From: Arcicella sp.
Lineage (GTDB): Bacteria > Bacteroidota > Bacteroidia > Cytophagales > Spirosomataceae
Assembly: GCA_014376355.1 (NCBI GenBank)
Contig: JACMRQ010000162.1
Location: 1 to 45,446 of the forward strand
DNA: 45,446 nucleotides
Reading direction: 5' to 3'
In this document: piece by piece, positions 9,478-19,000 of the stretch
How the letters are laid out: the number at the start of each line of letters is the position of its first letter
Position numbering within the stretch: the first letter of the stretch is position 1
Notes under the pieces: model-generated
Told to the model about the DNA's origin: nothing
The model's input: only the letters and a program-made list of their open reading frames with translations
Databases searched by the model: none
Made by a program: the position numbers and the translations under genes

Positions 9478-10535
9478 AAACCATTAAAATAAAAACAAAA
9501 GCGGACGGAAAAGATGATGTAAAAGTGCTTGTAATTTATACAGGAGGTACTTTAGGGATGGTTTATGATGCTAAAATGGATAATTTAGTGCCTTTTGATT
9601 TCGCCCAAATTCCAGATAATTTACCCGAAATGGCACGTTTGGATTTTGAGATTTCGGTGCTAACCTTTGATAAACTGCTCGATTCTTCCAACATGAATCC
9701 TGAGACTTGGGTTATGTTGGCGAAAATTATTGAAGAAAATTATGCTAACTATGATTCGTTTGTAATTCTTCACGGCACGGACACGATGGCTTATACGGCT
9801 TCCGCTTTGAGTTATTTGTTAGAAAATCTCCATAAACCAGTCATTTTTACAGGAGCTCAATTGCCCATTGGTGTTGCCCGAACTGATGCGAAGGAAAATT
9901 TTATAACAGCACTCGAAATTGCTTCTGCTCAAACCAATAATCGACCAATTATTTCGGAAGTATGTATTTATTTCAATTCAGTTTTATTGCGAGGAAATCG
10001 TGCCAGAAAACATGAAAGCGTACAATTTAATGCTTTTGAATCAGAAAATTATCCAGTTTTGGCAGAAGCAGGAATTAAAATTGAATATAATAAACCTTAT
10101 CTAAAACATTATGATTCAGAAGCAACTTTGAAAGTTCACCAATATTTGGATGAAAATGTGGTTATTTTAAAATTATTTCCAGGAATTACCGAGAAAGTAG
10201 TTCGTAATATTTTAGAAATCAAAGGATTGAGAGGCGTTGTTTTAGAAACTTTTGGTTCAGGAAATGCCCCAACGGTTGATTGGTTTTTGAAATTAATGAA
10301 AGAATTTGTCGAAAAAGGAATTATAATTTTTAACGTTTCCCAATGCAATGGCGGCCGAGTAACGCAAGGAAGATACCAAACAAGTCAGTATTTGCAAGAG
10401 ATTGGCGTGGTTTCAGGGGCTGATATAACGACCGAAGCGGCAATTACAAAACTAATGTTTGCTTTGGGCCAAAGTGTTGATATTCAAGAAGTTAAAAAAA
10501 TGTTGAAACATTCAATTGCAGGTGAAATTTCATAA
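9474..10535 (+). CDS. ansA: Type I (cytoplasmic) L-asparaginase
   Basis: Hydrolyses L-asparagine to aspartate and ammonia. The 353-residue length and lack of signal peptide fit type I. Catalytic motifs: VIYTGGTLGM with nucleophile T23, and ILHGTDTMAYTAS with T102 and D103 of the second triad. Later conserved blocks include FTGAQLP, RGNRARK, ETFGSGNAP and NVSQCNGG. The N-terminus has a short basic extension (MKTIKIKTKADGKDD) before the core. It overlaps tatD by 4 bases and precedes the gntP-like gene by 21 bases, so the three may be cotranscribed. Confidence 0.95.
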   Translation: MKTIKIKTKADGKDDVKVLVIYTGGTLGMVYDAKMDNLVPFDFAQIPDNLPEMARLDFEISVLTFDKLLDSSNMNPETWVMLAKIIEENYANYDSFVILHGTDTMAYTASALSYLLENLHKPVIFTGAQLPIGVARTDAKENFITALEIASAQTNNRPIISEVCIYFNSVLLRGNRARKHESVQFNAFESENYPVLAEAGIKIEYNKPYLKHYDSEATLKVHQYLDENVVILKLFPGITEKVVRNILEIKGLRGVVLETFGSGNAPTVDWFLKLMKEFVEKGIIIFNVSQCNGGRVTQGRYQTSQYLQEIGVVSGADITTEAAITKLMFALGQSVDIQEVKKMLKHSIAGEIS

Positions 10536-10556
10536 AATAACCATCAAATTAAAAAT

Positions 10557-11903
10557 ATGCTATCTCCATTATTTGTCGCTATTTTATTGATTACCAGTAT
10601 ATTACTGATAGTTATATTGAGTTCTAAATTCAAATTCAATACTTTTTATGTATTGTTTGCCGTAGCTATTTTAGTGGGATTAACGGCTCAATTTTCTGGT
10701 GAAGAAGTTATCAAAAATCTTAAAGCGGGTTTCGGACACACGCTTGAAAAAATTGGATTATTGATTATTTTGGGGACAACATTGGGCGTAATTTTGGATA
10801 AAACCAATGCAACTATCAGTATTGCCAACTATATTCTCGAAAAAACAGGTGAAAAATATGCAGCCGTAGCTATCACATTAATTGGTTTTATCATTGGTTT
10901 ACCCATTTTTTGCGATTCTGGATTTATCGTTTTGAGTGGTTTGCTTTATTCTTTGGGCAAAAAAGTTAAAAACTCACAAGTATTTTTTACTGTTTGTTTA
11001 GCTGGTTCATTATTATCCGTTCATTGCCTTGTGCCTCCGCATCCCGGAATAACCGCCGCTGCGGGTTTAATGAATGTTGAGTTGGGACAAACGATGTTAC
11101 TGGGAATTTTTTTAGCCATTCCTGGAACAATAGTTGCTTATTTTTGGGGTAAATATTCGGGTAAAAAATATCAACATCTGTATTCAGAAGCTGCTGATTT
11201 GCAAGATGATAAGATAGATTTATCATCGTTGAATTTGCCCAAACCACTCCATTCTTTTTTGCCGATCATTGTTCCTATTGCGTTAATCTCGCTTAAATCA
11301 ATTATCCTTTTAAATCCCACAATTTTCTCAGAATCGATTTTAAGTTTAGTAAAATTAGTAGGTGAACCAATTGTTGCCCTTTTTGTGGGTATTTTGATTT
11401 CAATTACCCTTTTTGAGAAATTTGAGAAAGCAAAATTGAATCATTTGTTGGAAACAGCCATTGAAAAAGCGGGACCAATTTTGGCAATTATTGCCATTGG
11501 AGGGGCGTTCGGAGAAATCATTAAAATGTTAGATTTGGGGAAAGTTTTTGGAGCGACCATTACGCAATATCACGTTGGATTGTTGATTCCCTTCATTTTG
11601 ACCGTAATTTTTAAAACTGCACAAGGTTCGTCAACAGTAGCAATTATTTCTTCAGCATCCATTATTTTCCCTCTTTTGCCTTCGTTAGGACTGGATTCTG
11701 AATGGGGACGACAAATTACTTTGATGTCAATGGGAGCGGGGTCGATGATGGTTTCTCATGCTAACGATGCCTACTTTTGGGTAGTTTCAAGATTCGGAAA
11801 TCTTAGTACCGATTTAGCCCTAAAATCTTATACAATTATGACCGTTTTGATGGGAATTACAACTTTCTTGATGGTTTGTTTGGTTCATCTATTTCACAGT
11901 TAA
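10557..11903 (+). CDS. GntP-family permease (gluconate or related sugar acid:H+ symporter)
   Basis: A 448-residue, strongly hydrophobic inner-membrane protein with about 12-14 predicted helices. GntP signatures include IIGLPIFCDSGFIVL, CLVPPHPGITAAA, and near the C-terminus TAQGSSTVAII and SHANDAYFWVVSRF. The family imports gluconate, 2-keto-3-deoxygluconate, idonate, fructuronate or glycerate with protons. No sugar-acid kinase or dehydratase is adjacent, so the substrate is unknown. Its stop codon abuts the convergent marR stop with no intervening base, leaving no room for a separate terminator. Confidence 0.93.
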   Translation: MLSPLFVAILLITSILLIVILSSKFKFNTFYVLFAVAILVGLTAQFSGEEVIKNLKAGFGHTLEKIGLLIILGTTLGVILDKTNATISIANYILEKTGEKYAAVAITLIGFIIGLPIFCDSGFIVLSGLLYSLGKKVKNSQVFFTVCLAGSLLSVHCLVPPHPGITAAAGLMNVELGQTMLLGIFLAIPGTIVAYFWGKYSGKKYQHLYSEAADLQDDKIDLSSLNLPKPLHSFLPIIVPIALISLKSIILLNPTIFSESILSLVKLVGEPIVALFVGILISITLFEKFEKAKLNHLLETAIEKAGPILAIIAIGGAFGEIIKMLDLGKVFGATITQYHVGLLIPFILTVIFKTAQGSSTVAIISSASIIFPLLPSLGLDSEWGRQITLMSMGAGSMMVSHANDAYFWVVSRFGNLSTDLALKSYTIMTVLMGITTFLMVCLVHLFHS

Positions 11904-12350
11904 TCAAACAGTAATATTTGTATAAATCGAATCTAAAATTCTCACAAAAGTTTTATAATCATCATCATTCAAATCTCCCCAACCTTTTCGACGCACTTCT
12001 GCGACAATTGGATAGGCTTCATCAAATTTATTTCTTCCAGCATCTGTTAAAGTAATTTTAAATTTTCGACGATCATTTTCTGCCATCGTGCGTTCTGACA
12101 AGCCTTTTTTTACCAATAAATCAATAATTCTTGTAACGGTTGGTGCGTCTTTTACGGTCATTTCTGCCAATTCATTTTGACTTATTCCCTTGATTTCATG
12201 TCTGTAAATATGGTCTAAAAGTACCCATTGATCAACTGTTAAATCAACTTTTAAATCATCAAATTTCTTTTGTATTTGTTGTCTTATTTTCTTAATTGTT
12301 GTATCAATCTTAAAAAAATAAGCACGGTTTTCGGCAGGATTAGGAGTCAT
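11904..12350 (-). CDS. MarR-family transcriptional regulator
   Basis: A 148-residue winged-helix regulator. The DNA-binding core covers about residues 38-105: ISQNELAEMTVKDAPTVTRI is the helix-turn-helix and LVKKGLSERTMAENDRRKFKITLT is the recognition wing with the family's DxR motif. Flanking helices provide dimerisation. The gene lies 109 bases downstream of phhA on the same strand. A 38-bp interrupted palindrome sits 30 bases upstream of its start, making autoregulation likely. Whether it also controls phhA or the gntP-like gene cannot be read from the sequence. Confidence 0.93.
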   Translation of the reverse strand: MTPNPAENRAYFFKIDTTIKKIRQQIQKKFDDLKVDLTVDQWVLLDHIYRHEIKGISQNELAEMTVKDAPTVTRIIDLLVKKGLSERTMAENDRRKFKITLTDAGRNKFDEAYPIVAEVRRKGWGDLNDDDYKTFVRILDSIYTNITV

Positions 12351-12379
12351 TTTGTATAAAAATAGCGTTTATAAAGTAG

Positions 12380-12417
12380 TTTGGTAAATATTGTTTCAAC
12401 AAACATTATTTACCAAA
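12380..12417. promoter_or_regulatory. Probable MarR operator palindrome
   Basis: TTTGGTAAATATTGTTT (12380-12396) and AAACATTATTTACCAAA (12401-12417) are complementary except at one position, with CAAC between them. The palindrome lies 30 bases upstream of marR, in the phhA-marR gap. Its size fits one or two overlapping MarR dimer sites. Binding itself is inferred from position and symmetry. Confidence 0.7.
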
Positions 12418-12459
12418 TTAACACAATATTAACTTATTAACGAAAAATGTTCCTAAAAA

Positions 12460-13245
12460 TCAGATATTTGCCAATTGATATTTAATTTCTACATCATTTT
12501 GGATAAATATTTTTCGAGGAACATTTACATTCATTCTCGATTCTAATTCTCTTTCAATTTCAGGAATTGAGTTAAATAATTGTTGGTAAGAATCTATTAC
12601 AAAATATTGTTCTTGAAAATGGTCTTTAATAAATGGGGTATCAAAAATTTGACGTACATTGTAATTAAGTCGCTGAGGATGAGTTGATTCTATGCAGTAA
12701 ATGCTTTCACCCGAAGATGATAATATACCTGCTCCATATATCTTTAATTGTCCATTCTCTCTAATTAAACCAAATTCAACGGTGTACCAATAAAGCCGAG
12801 CAATGTATTCAATTGCCTCTTCATTTTCGACAAATCGGAGGGCAATTCGAGCTAATTCTTCTAAAAAATGACAAACTGATTGATTAGATAATAATGGAAC
12901 ATGACCAAATATATCATGGAACATATCTGGTTCTTCTAAATAATCTAATTGATCACGTTTACGCAACCAAGTTGAAGCACAAAATCTTTTGTCTTTCATC
13001 AACTCAAAAAACGGACGATTATCAATTAATCCTGGGACAACATGAATTTGCCAATCCGTTAAATTTTTTAGTAAGACATTGGTTTCCGAATAATTAGGAA
13101 TTTTATCGGCAGAAAAATTAACTTTTTCAATTCCTTCTAAATAGGCAATACTGGCAATGGGTTTCAATTGTTCAATTTGGCGGTTGAAAAGTATCTTCCA
13201 AACTTCAAAGTCTTCTGGCGTGTAAGCTGAATATTCTTGTGTCAT
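12460..13245 (-). CDS. phhA: Phenylalanine 4-monooxygenase (biopterin-dependent aromatic amino acid hydroxylase)
   Basis: Non-haem iron, tetrahydrobiopterin-dependent hydroxylase that converts phenylalanine to tyrosine. The 261 residues equal the catalytic domain alone, as in bacterial enzymes; the animal ACT regulatory domain is absent. The iron ligands are H110 and H115 in PDMFHDIFGHVP and E157 in WYTVEFGLI. The conserved YGAGILSSSGE block at about 169-179 follows. The start MTQEYSAYTPED gives a normal N-terminus. No pterin-4a-carbinolamine dehydratase is in the window. marR lies just downstream on the same strand and may be read from the same transcript. Confidence 0.95.
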   Translation of the reverse strand: MTQEYSAYTPEDFEVWKILFNRQIEQLKPIASIAYLEGIEKVNFSADKIPNYSETNVLLKNLTDWQIHVVPGLIDNRPFFELMKDKRFCASTWLRKRDQLDYLEEPDMFHDIFGHVPLLSNQSVCHFLEELARIALRFVENEEAIEYIARLYWYTVEFGLIRENGQLKIYGAGILSSSGESIYCIESTHPQRLNYNVRQIFDTPFIKDHFQEQYFVIDSYQQLFNSIPEIERELESRMNVNVPRKIFIQNDVEIKYQLANI

Positions 13246-13331
13246 TTTCTTAGATTAAATATTTGTCTGTAAATATAATTAGCATAACAACTATTTGCAA
13301 GCTAAATTAAGTATAAAATATTTTGAACTTG

Positions 13332-13382
13332 GAGGCTTACAAATTTTTTGCAGAATAAATTGAAAAATATTTTGTAAGCCTC
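13332..13382 (-). terminator. Stem-loop between the alpha/beta hydrolase and phhA genes
   Basis: GAGGCTTACAAA (13332-13343) and TTTGTAAGCCTC (13371-13382) are perfectly complementary, with an AT-rich loop of 27 bases that can extend the stem. It begins 10 bases past the hydrolase stop, where a terminator would be expected. No long U-tract follows on either strand, so termination is only inferred. Confidence 0.5.
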
Positions 13383-13392
13383 GTAAAAAATT

Positions 13393-14241
13393 TTAATAAA
13401 CCTCCTTCAAAAAATCCAAGACCGCATTTGTGAAAGCATGATTAGAATCGCCAGCCACCATGTGTCCAGCATCTGAAACGTTCACACTTCGCACATGAGG
13501 AACTTCATCCAAAAATTCTGCCATTATTTTTTCAGAAACCACATCCGACATACCGCCTCGAACAATCATCGTTGGTACTTTCAGATTCTTGGCAGCTTGA
13601 TACATTCGTGCATCGTTTATAATTTGCTGATCGGGTGTAATACTTTTCCAAAGTTCAAGCATTTTCATATCCCAATGCCAATAATATCTTCCATCTGCTC
13701 TCAAACGTAAATTTTTCTCTAATCTTGAATGGTCTTTTGGCTTTGTGCGATTGGGTAAATACGCAGAAACAGATTCGGCTGCTTCTTCAATCGAAGCAAA
13801 ACCATGTTTATTAGATGACATAAAAGCGAAAATTCTTTCAATACCTTTTTGTTCAGCTTTTGGAGCAATATCTACTAAAATAATGGCTGATGAGATTGAA
13901 ATTTCCGACTCCCCTTCAGCAATTAAAGAGGTTAATCCACCCACTGAGGCACCAACCAAGGCAGGTTTTTTGCCAATTTGTTTGATGACTTCCTTCAAAT
14001 CATTACCTAAATCTTCAATATTATAATTTCCCGTTTCTGACCAACTACTATCTCCGTGTCCACGAGCATCCAAAACAATGGAATAGTAACCATTTAAAGC
14101 AAGCGTTTTTGCGGAATCTCCCCAAGAATGCCGAGTTTGTCCGCCCCCGTGAAGAAATACAACAGGTTTATCATCAGGATTCCCGAAAGTGTCAGCAACG
14201 ATAAAAAAATTAGGATAAATTTCAAATTTAGTTGTTTGCAT
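13393..14241 (-). CDS. Alpha/beta-hydrolase fold protein
   Basis: A 282-residue serine hydrolase with the oxyanion region VVFLHGGGQTRHSWG (about 27-41), nucleophile elbow GASVGG (S99), acid D233 (RGGMSDVV) and catalytic histidine H260 (DAGHMVAGD). The triad is complete. A lid-like helical insertion occupies about 120-200. The fold covers esterases, haloperoxidase-like enzymes and C-C hydrolases, and substrate cannot be assigned. No signal peptide, so it is probably cytoplasmic. It is divergent from the SDR gene, with about 150 bases between them. Confidence 0.9.
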   Translation of the reverse strand: MQTTKFEIYPNFFIVADTFGNPDDKPVVFLHGGGQTRHSWGDSAKTLALNGYYSIVLDARGHGDSSWSETGNYNIEDLGNDLKEVIKQIGKKPALVGASVGGLTSLIAEGESEISISSAIILVDIAPKAEQKGIERIFAFMSSNKHGFASIEEAAESVSAYLPNRTKPKDHSRLEKNLRLRADGRYYWHWDMKMLELWKSITPDQQIINDARMYQAAKNLKVPTMIVRGGMSDVVSEKIMAEFLDEVPHVRSVNVSDAGHMVAGDSNHAFTNAVLDFLKEVY

Positions 14242-14392
14242 AATGATTTTTTTAATAAAATTATTTTGAATACGAAGTTATGGTAAAACTATTTCATTCC
14301 GGGATGATATAACGCTAAGAATCTTTATCAAGTAGATATTTTTATCAATTTTATGTTTACTTTTGGCATTCATAAAATAAACAAATATAATC

Positions 14393-15109
14393 GTGTCTAT
14401 CAAAAATAAATCCGTACTAATAACTGGTGCAAGTAAAGGAATTGGGAGAGCCTTAGCTTTACTTTTGGCTAAAAAGGGGGCAAATTTAAGCCTTGTAGCC
14501 CGTGGTGAAATAGAATTGTTGAGCTTAAAAGCCGAAATAGAACTGATTGGTTCAAAAGCTGAAATTTTTATAGGATCAGTAGCAGATGAAGATTTCGTTA
14601 AACAAACCACTGCTTCCATCATTAAATCTTATGGAAAAATTGATGCCCTCGTTAACAATGCAGGTTTCGGGATTTTCGGAAAAGCCACTGAAATTTCAAC
14701 AGCAGATTGGGATTCAATTTATGGGACGAATGTAAAAGGAACTTTCCTTTTTTGTCGTGAAGCCATTCCTCACATGAAAGCCGAAGGAGGTGGACATATC
14801 GTAAATGTAGCTTCAGACGTAGCAAAGAGAGTTTTTGATGGTGGTTCATTATATTGCTCTTCAAAATATGCTCAAGATGCTTTCTCTATGGCATTAAGAA
14901 AAGAAGTTAGAAAAGATGCAATAAAAGTGTCAGTTGTATATTCAGGTTTGGTTGATACTTATTTCCATAGTAGAGAAGAAGGCGATCAACGCCAAGCGGA
15001 ATATTTGAGTTCACAAGATATGGCAGATGCCATAACCTATATTTTGGAAGCCCCTAAACATGTTGTAATCGACGAGTTAATGATTCATCCAATTAGTCAA
15101 GAATATTAA
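14393..15109 (+). CDS. Short-chain dehydrogenase/reductase (SDR)
   Basis: A 238-residue classical SDR with Rossmann motif TGASKGIG (11-18), NNAG (88-91), catalytic S141, and YCSSK with Y154 and K158. The resemblance to 3-oxoacyl-ACP reductase (FabG) is general; R37 after strand 2 (VARGE) suggests NADPH preference. The C-terminal ending, MADAITYILEAPKHVVIDELMIHP, is the arrangement of YdfG/sepiapterin-reductase-like SDRs. The start is GTG at 14393, which puts the glycine-rich motif at the normal distance from the N-terminus. It is not in an obvious operon. Confidence 0.92.
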   Translation: MSIKNKSVLITGASKGIGRALALLLAKKGANLSLVARGEIELLSLKAEIELIGSKAEIFIGSVADEDFVKQTTASIIKSYGKIDALVNNAGFGIFGKATEISTADWDSIYGTNVKGTFLFCREAIPHMKAEGGGHIVNVASDVAKRVFDGGSLYCSSKYAQDAFSMALRKEVRKDAIKVSVVYSGLVDTYFHSREEGDQRQAEYLSSQDMADAITYILEAPKHVVIDELMIHPISQEY

Positions 15110-15151
15110 TCATTTTCTTTCTTATTATTTTAATTTTTAATCCCAGATACA

Positions 15152-15913
15152 ATGAAAGCTGTTTTAATAACTGTGTTAATTTGTAATGTTTTAATTTTTA
15201 ATCTACAAGCTCAAGTTGGCGTGGGAACAAAAGCTCCTAACAAATCCGATATTTATTTTGATGGTTCAAGAAAAATGCTGGATGAAAAGTGGACTTATTG
15301 GGAAGGACCAAGATTAAAAGCATCGCTACCGATTAAATGGTTTATTGTGAAAGATCCCGTTGATGCAGGAACTGCTGTAAATACTAATGATCCCTCAGCG
15401 GCGGGTGGACTTTATGGGGCGGCGGATATTGTTACGAAGGAAAAATTCAAAGATTTTCGCCTCCATGTTGAGTTTTACATATCAAAAGCGGGAGGAAATA
15501 GTGGTGTTTATTTGCAAAATCGCTATGAAGTACAAATCTTTGATGGCGATACAACGTCTCATGGAATCGGTGCTATAATTAATGAAAGCCCATCTGGATA
15601 CAAAGTGTATAACGGAATTGGTAAATGGAATGCGTATGATATTAATTTCCGAGCTGCTCGTTTTAAAGATGGTAAAATGTCTGAAAAACCATTAGTAACC
15701 ATGTACTTCAATGGTAAAAAGATACACAAAAATCAAGCAATCAGTCAAGTTTGGGGAGGTATAAACTCTGGTGTTGATGGTGGAAATAATGATGGAAAAG
15801 GAATTACAAATACACCACAAGGTTTAAAACTTCAAGCTGAAGGACATGATGTTTTGTTTCGTAATGTTTGGATTAGAAAAGTTGATTTAATTAAAGCTGA
15901 TACAAATTTTTAA
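15152..15913 (+). CDS. Secreted DUF1080 (3-keto-disaccharide hydrolase-like) protein
   Basis: A 253-residue exported protein. The signal peptide is about residues 1-20 (cut after NLQAQ). The rest is one DUF1080 beta-jelly-roll, with the typical FKDFRLHVEFYISKAGGNSG, VYLQNRYEVQIFDG and GLKLQAEGHDVLFRNVWIR blocks. Some members of this family cleave 3-keto-glucosides and others are probable carbohydrate-binding modules; activity here is not certain. The gene is 42 bases after the SDR gene and ends at a strong hairpin, so it may be the last gene of that transcript. Confidence 0.9.
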   Translation: MKAVLITVLICNVLIFNLQAQVGVGTKAPNKSDIYFDGSRKMLDEKWTYWEGPRLKASLPIKWFIVKDPVDAGTAVNTNDPSAAGGLYGAADIVTKEKFKDFRLHVEFYISKAGGNSGVYLQNRYEVQIFDGDTTSHGIGAIINESPSGYKVYNGIGKWNAYDINFRAARFKDGKMSEKPLVTMYFNGKKIHKNQAISQVWGGINSGVDGGNNDGKGITNTPQGLKLQAEGHDVLFRNVWIRKVDLIKADTNF

Positions 15914-15924
15914 TTAATTTCTTT

Positions 15925-15976
15925 ATTTTAGCGGGTAATTTAAATTAAAATTTTAGGTTTGATTACTCGCTAAAAT
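15925..15976 (+). terminator. Long stem-loop after the DUF1080 gene
   Basis: ATTTTAGCGGGTAAT (15925-15939) pairs with ATTACTCGCTAAAAT (15962-15976) over 15 bases, with one G-U wobble and a 22-base loop. It starts 12 bases after the stop codon and separates it from the LanB gene at 16020. The U-tract is weak, so it could instead protect the transcript end. Confidence 0.6.
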
Positions 15977-16019
15977 AAATATCTACCTCTCCCTACTTCT
16001 AAAGACAATCCACTCAACG

Positions 16020-19000
16020 ATGTTCCTCAATAAATTAATCGTAAGAACACCCTCCTTACCATTTAATGACGATATTTCTGAAGAATTTTTAAAGCAAATT
16101 CTTAGTAATCTCGTTTTTGCAGAAGCATTGTACTTGGCTTCTCCCGTTCTTTTTCAAGAGGCAATGAATTGGAAAGATGGAAAAATTACTAACCCCAAAA
16201 AACTACTCAAAATACCATTGTCTTTGGGTAAATATTATATCCGAATGTGCAGCAGATGTACACCTTTTGGGCTTTTTGCAGGGTGTGGTGTGATAGAATG
16301 GAGCGACAAAAATAACCTTGAATTATCTTCGGAAAGTAAAAGAAAAACCCGCTTAGATATGCACTATGCGGGGGCATTAGCTCAAAAACTTTCAGAAATC
16401 CCTGCCATTAAATATTCTTTAAAATACACCCTAAACTCAAGTATTTATCGGATTGGAGAAGAAATTCGTTATATCGAATATAGTTATATTGATGGACAGA
16501 GAAAGCACCAAATTAGTTCAATAATTTGGTCGGATTATATTCAATTAGTCTTAGATTTGTGCAAAACTGGTGCAAAGATTCAAGAGATTGTTTTACACTT
16601 AATTGAAGATGATATTTCGGAAGAACAGGCAACTTTTTTCGTTGAACAATTGATTGATTCGCAACTTTTGGTTAGTGAATTAGAACCCTCAATTACGGGC
16701 GAAGAGTTTATTTTACAAATTAAAAAAAATGTAGTTTCAAATAGCCCAATTTCAGATTTATTGACAGTAATCCAAACACAACTGACAAAAATTGATACTA
16801 AAAACAATAATGAAATCTGTGTTTATCGTCAAGTAATTGAATCTATCAAATCCTTTGACATTCCTTTTGAGGAGGGTAAATTATTTCAAACAGATTTAGT
16901 GAAATTGTTTAACAAAACTCAAATCAACTCAGATTATCAATTAATCTTAAAAGAGGTTTTTGATTTATTTAAAAAAATAGCAGTAAGTACTGATAATCAA
17001 AAACTTAAAGAGTTTAAATCTGTCTATTTTAATAGATATGAAACCGCAGAAATTCCGATTTTAATTGCCCTTGATACAGAAGCTGGCATTGGTTACGGAA
17101 ACTCAGGGAAAAGTAAAAATACACCCATTACTGAAGGTTTAAACCTTCCTGTAATTGAAAATAAAAACCTCAATTTCTCTCAAAATCTTTTTCAGCAATA
17201 TTTGCATGAACTATGGATTAAAGCTAATGCCAATGGTTCTTACCAAGTGGATTTAAAAGAAGAAGATTTAAAGAAATATGCTGTAAACTCAATACCAACT
17301 CTTCCCTCAAATTCTATTACCTTTAGGCTGACTGGCGATCAAACATTTCCGATTTATGTAGAGTCAATAGGTGGTTCAAGTGCTGCCAATTTATTGGGAC
17401 GTTTTGCTCATGCTGACCCAGAAGTTCTTGAAATAATTCAAAGTATTACCAATAGTGAACAAGAACAGAATCCAAATGTGATTTTTGCTGAGATTGTTCA
17501 TTTGCCTGAAAATCGAACAGGAAATATTATTTTACATCCTCCGTTTCGGCAGTATGAAATTCCGTATTTAGCTAAATCTTCCTTGTCTGATGAATTCCAA
17601 ATTCCTTTAGATGACTTAATGGTGTCAGTTGATTTGCAACGAGACAAGGTAATATTACGTTCAAAAAAGCTTAACAAGGAAATTGTTCCAAGGCTGAGCA
17701 ATGCTCATAACTATGAGCAAAATTCGTTACCGTTATATAATTTTTTAAGTGATTTACAAACTCAGAACTTTCAAAATAACTTTGATTTAAACTGGTCTTC
17801 AATTGCTTTTGAAGCAGTTTTCTATCCACGGCTAACATACAAAAATGTAGTTATTTCTTTGGCAACTTGGCATTTTGATAGGGAAGATTATATTGAACTA
17901 ATTACTTGCAAATCAAATGATTTGATAAGTAAAATTCAAGCATTTAGAAAGCATTGGAATTTATCAGAACTTTTTGTTTTGGCAGATTTTGATAATGAAT
18001 TATTGGTTAATACGAATAATATTTTGAGTGTTCAAATTTGGATTGATTCTATCAAAAACAGAAATAAAATAAAAGTAAAAGAATTCTTCTATTCCTCTAA
18101 AAATAGTGTTGTAAAAAATGCTTTAGGACAAGGTTTTACCAATCAATTTATCGCTGCTATTATCGACGAAAATACTGTTTATCAAGGTCTTGATGAAGTT
18201 ATAAAAGTAAAACAAAACGAAATTCAACGAAATTTTTCCGTTGGTTCAGAATGGATATATTTTAAATTTTATATGGGAGTAAAAGTAGGTGATAATTTTT
18301 TATCCCAAGCTATAAAACCGCTTACTGAAGAACTAATAAATCAAAAATTGATTGATAAATGGTTCTTTATTCGCTATTCGGACCCTGAAAAACACCTTCG
18401 TTTTAGGGTTCATTTACCCGATTTGGCATCCATTGGAAAAGTGTTTTTATTGGTCAAAGACTTTGTTCAACCATTTGAAAATGAAGGTATTATCTGGAAA
18501 ATTCAAGTAGATTCTTATCAGCGAGAAATTGAACGTTATGGTTCTGACGTAATGGAATTTACGGAAACTCTTTTTTATGAAGACAGTACTGCCGTTATTT
18601 CCATGATTGACCAAACAGTAGGGGAGGAGCGAGAGGTAATTCGTTGGCAGTGGTGTTTAAAAGCGATTGATACTTATCTCAGCGACTTCGGTTTAACGCT
18701 AATTGAAAAGAAGGAGTTAATGGAAAAAATGAAAACGAATTTTGCCAATGAATTTCATTTAGATAAAGCTTTAAAAATTCAATTAGATCAACGTTTTAGA
18801 AATAATCGTACGTTTATTGAACAGATTTTAGCTGATAATCTAAATGAAATTCATGAATATTCTCCGCTTTTTCATGCAATTATTAATAAAAGTAACCGAA
18901 TTGAAAATATAATTGAACAAATTAAATCTCAGAAAAGTAGGGGTGAATTAACGAATTATCTCTACGATACTATCCACATGACCGTAAATCGAACGATTTC

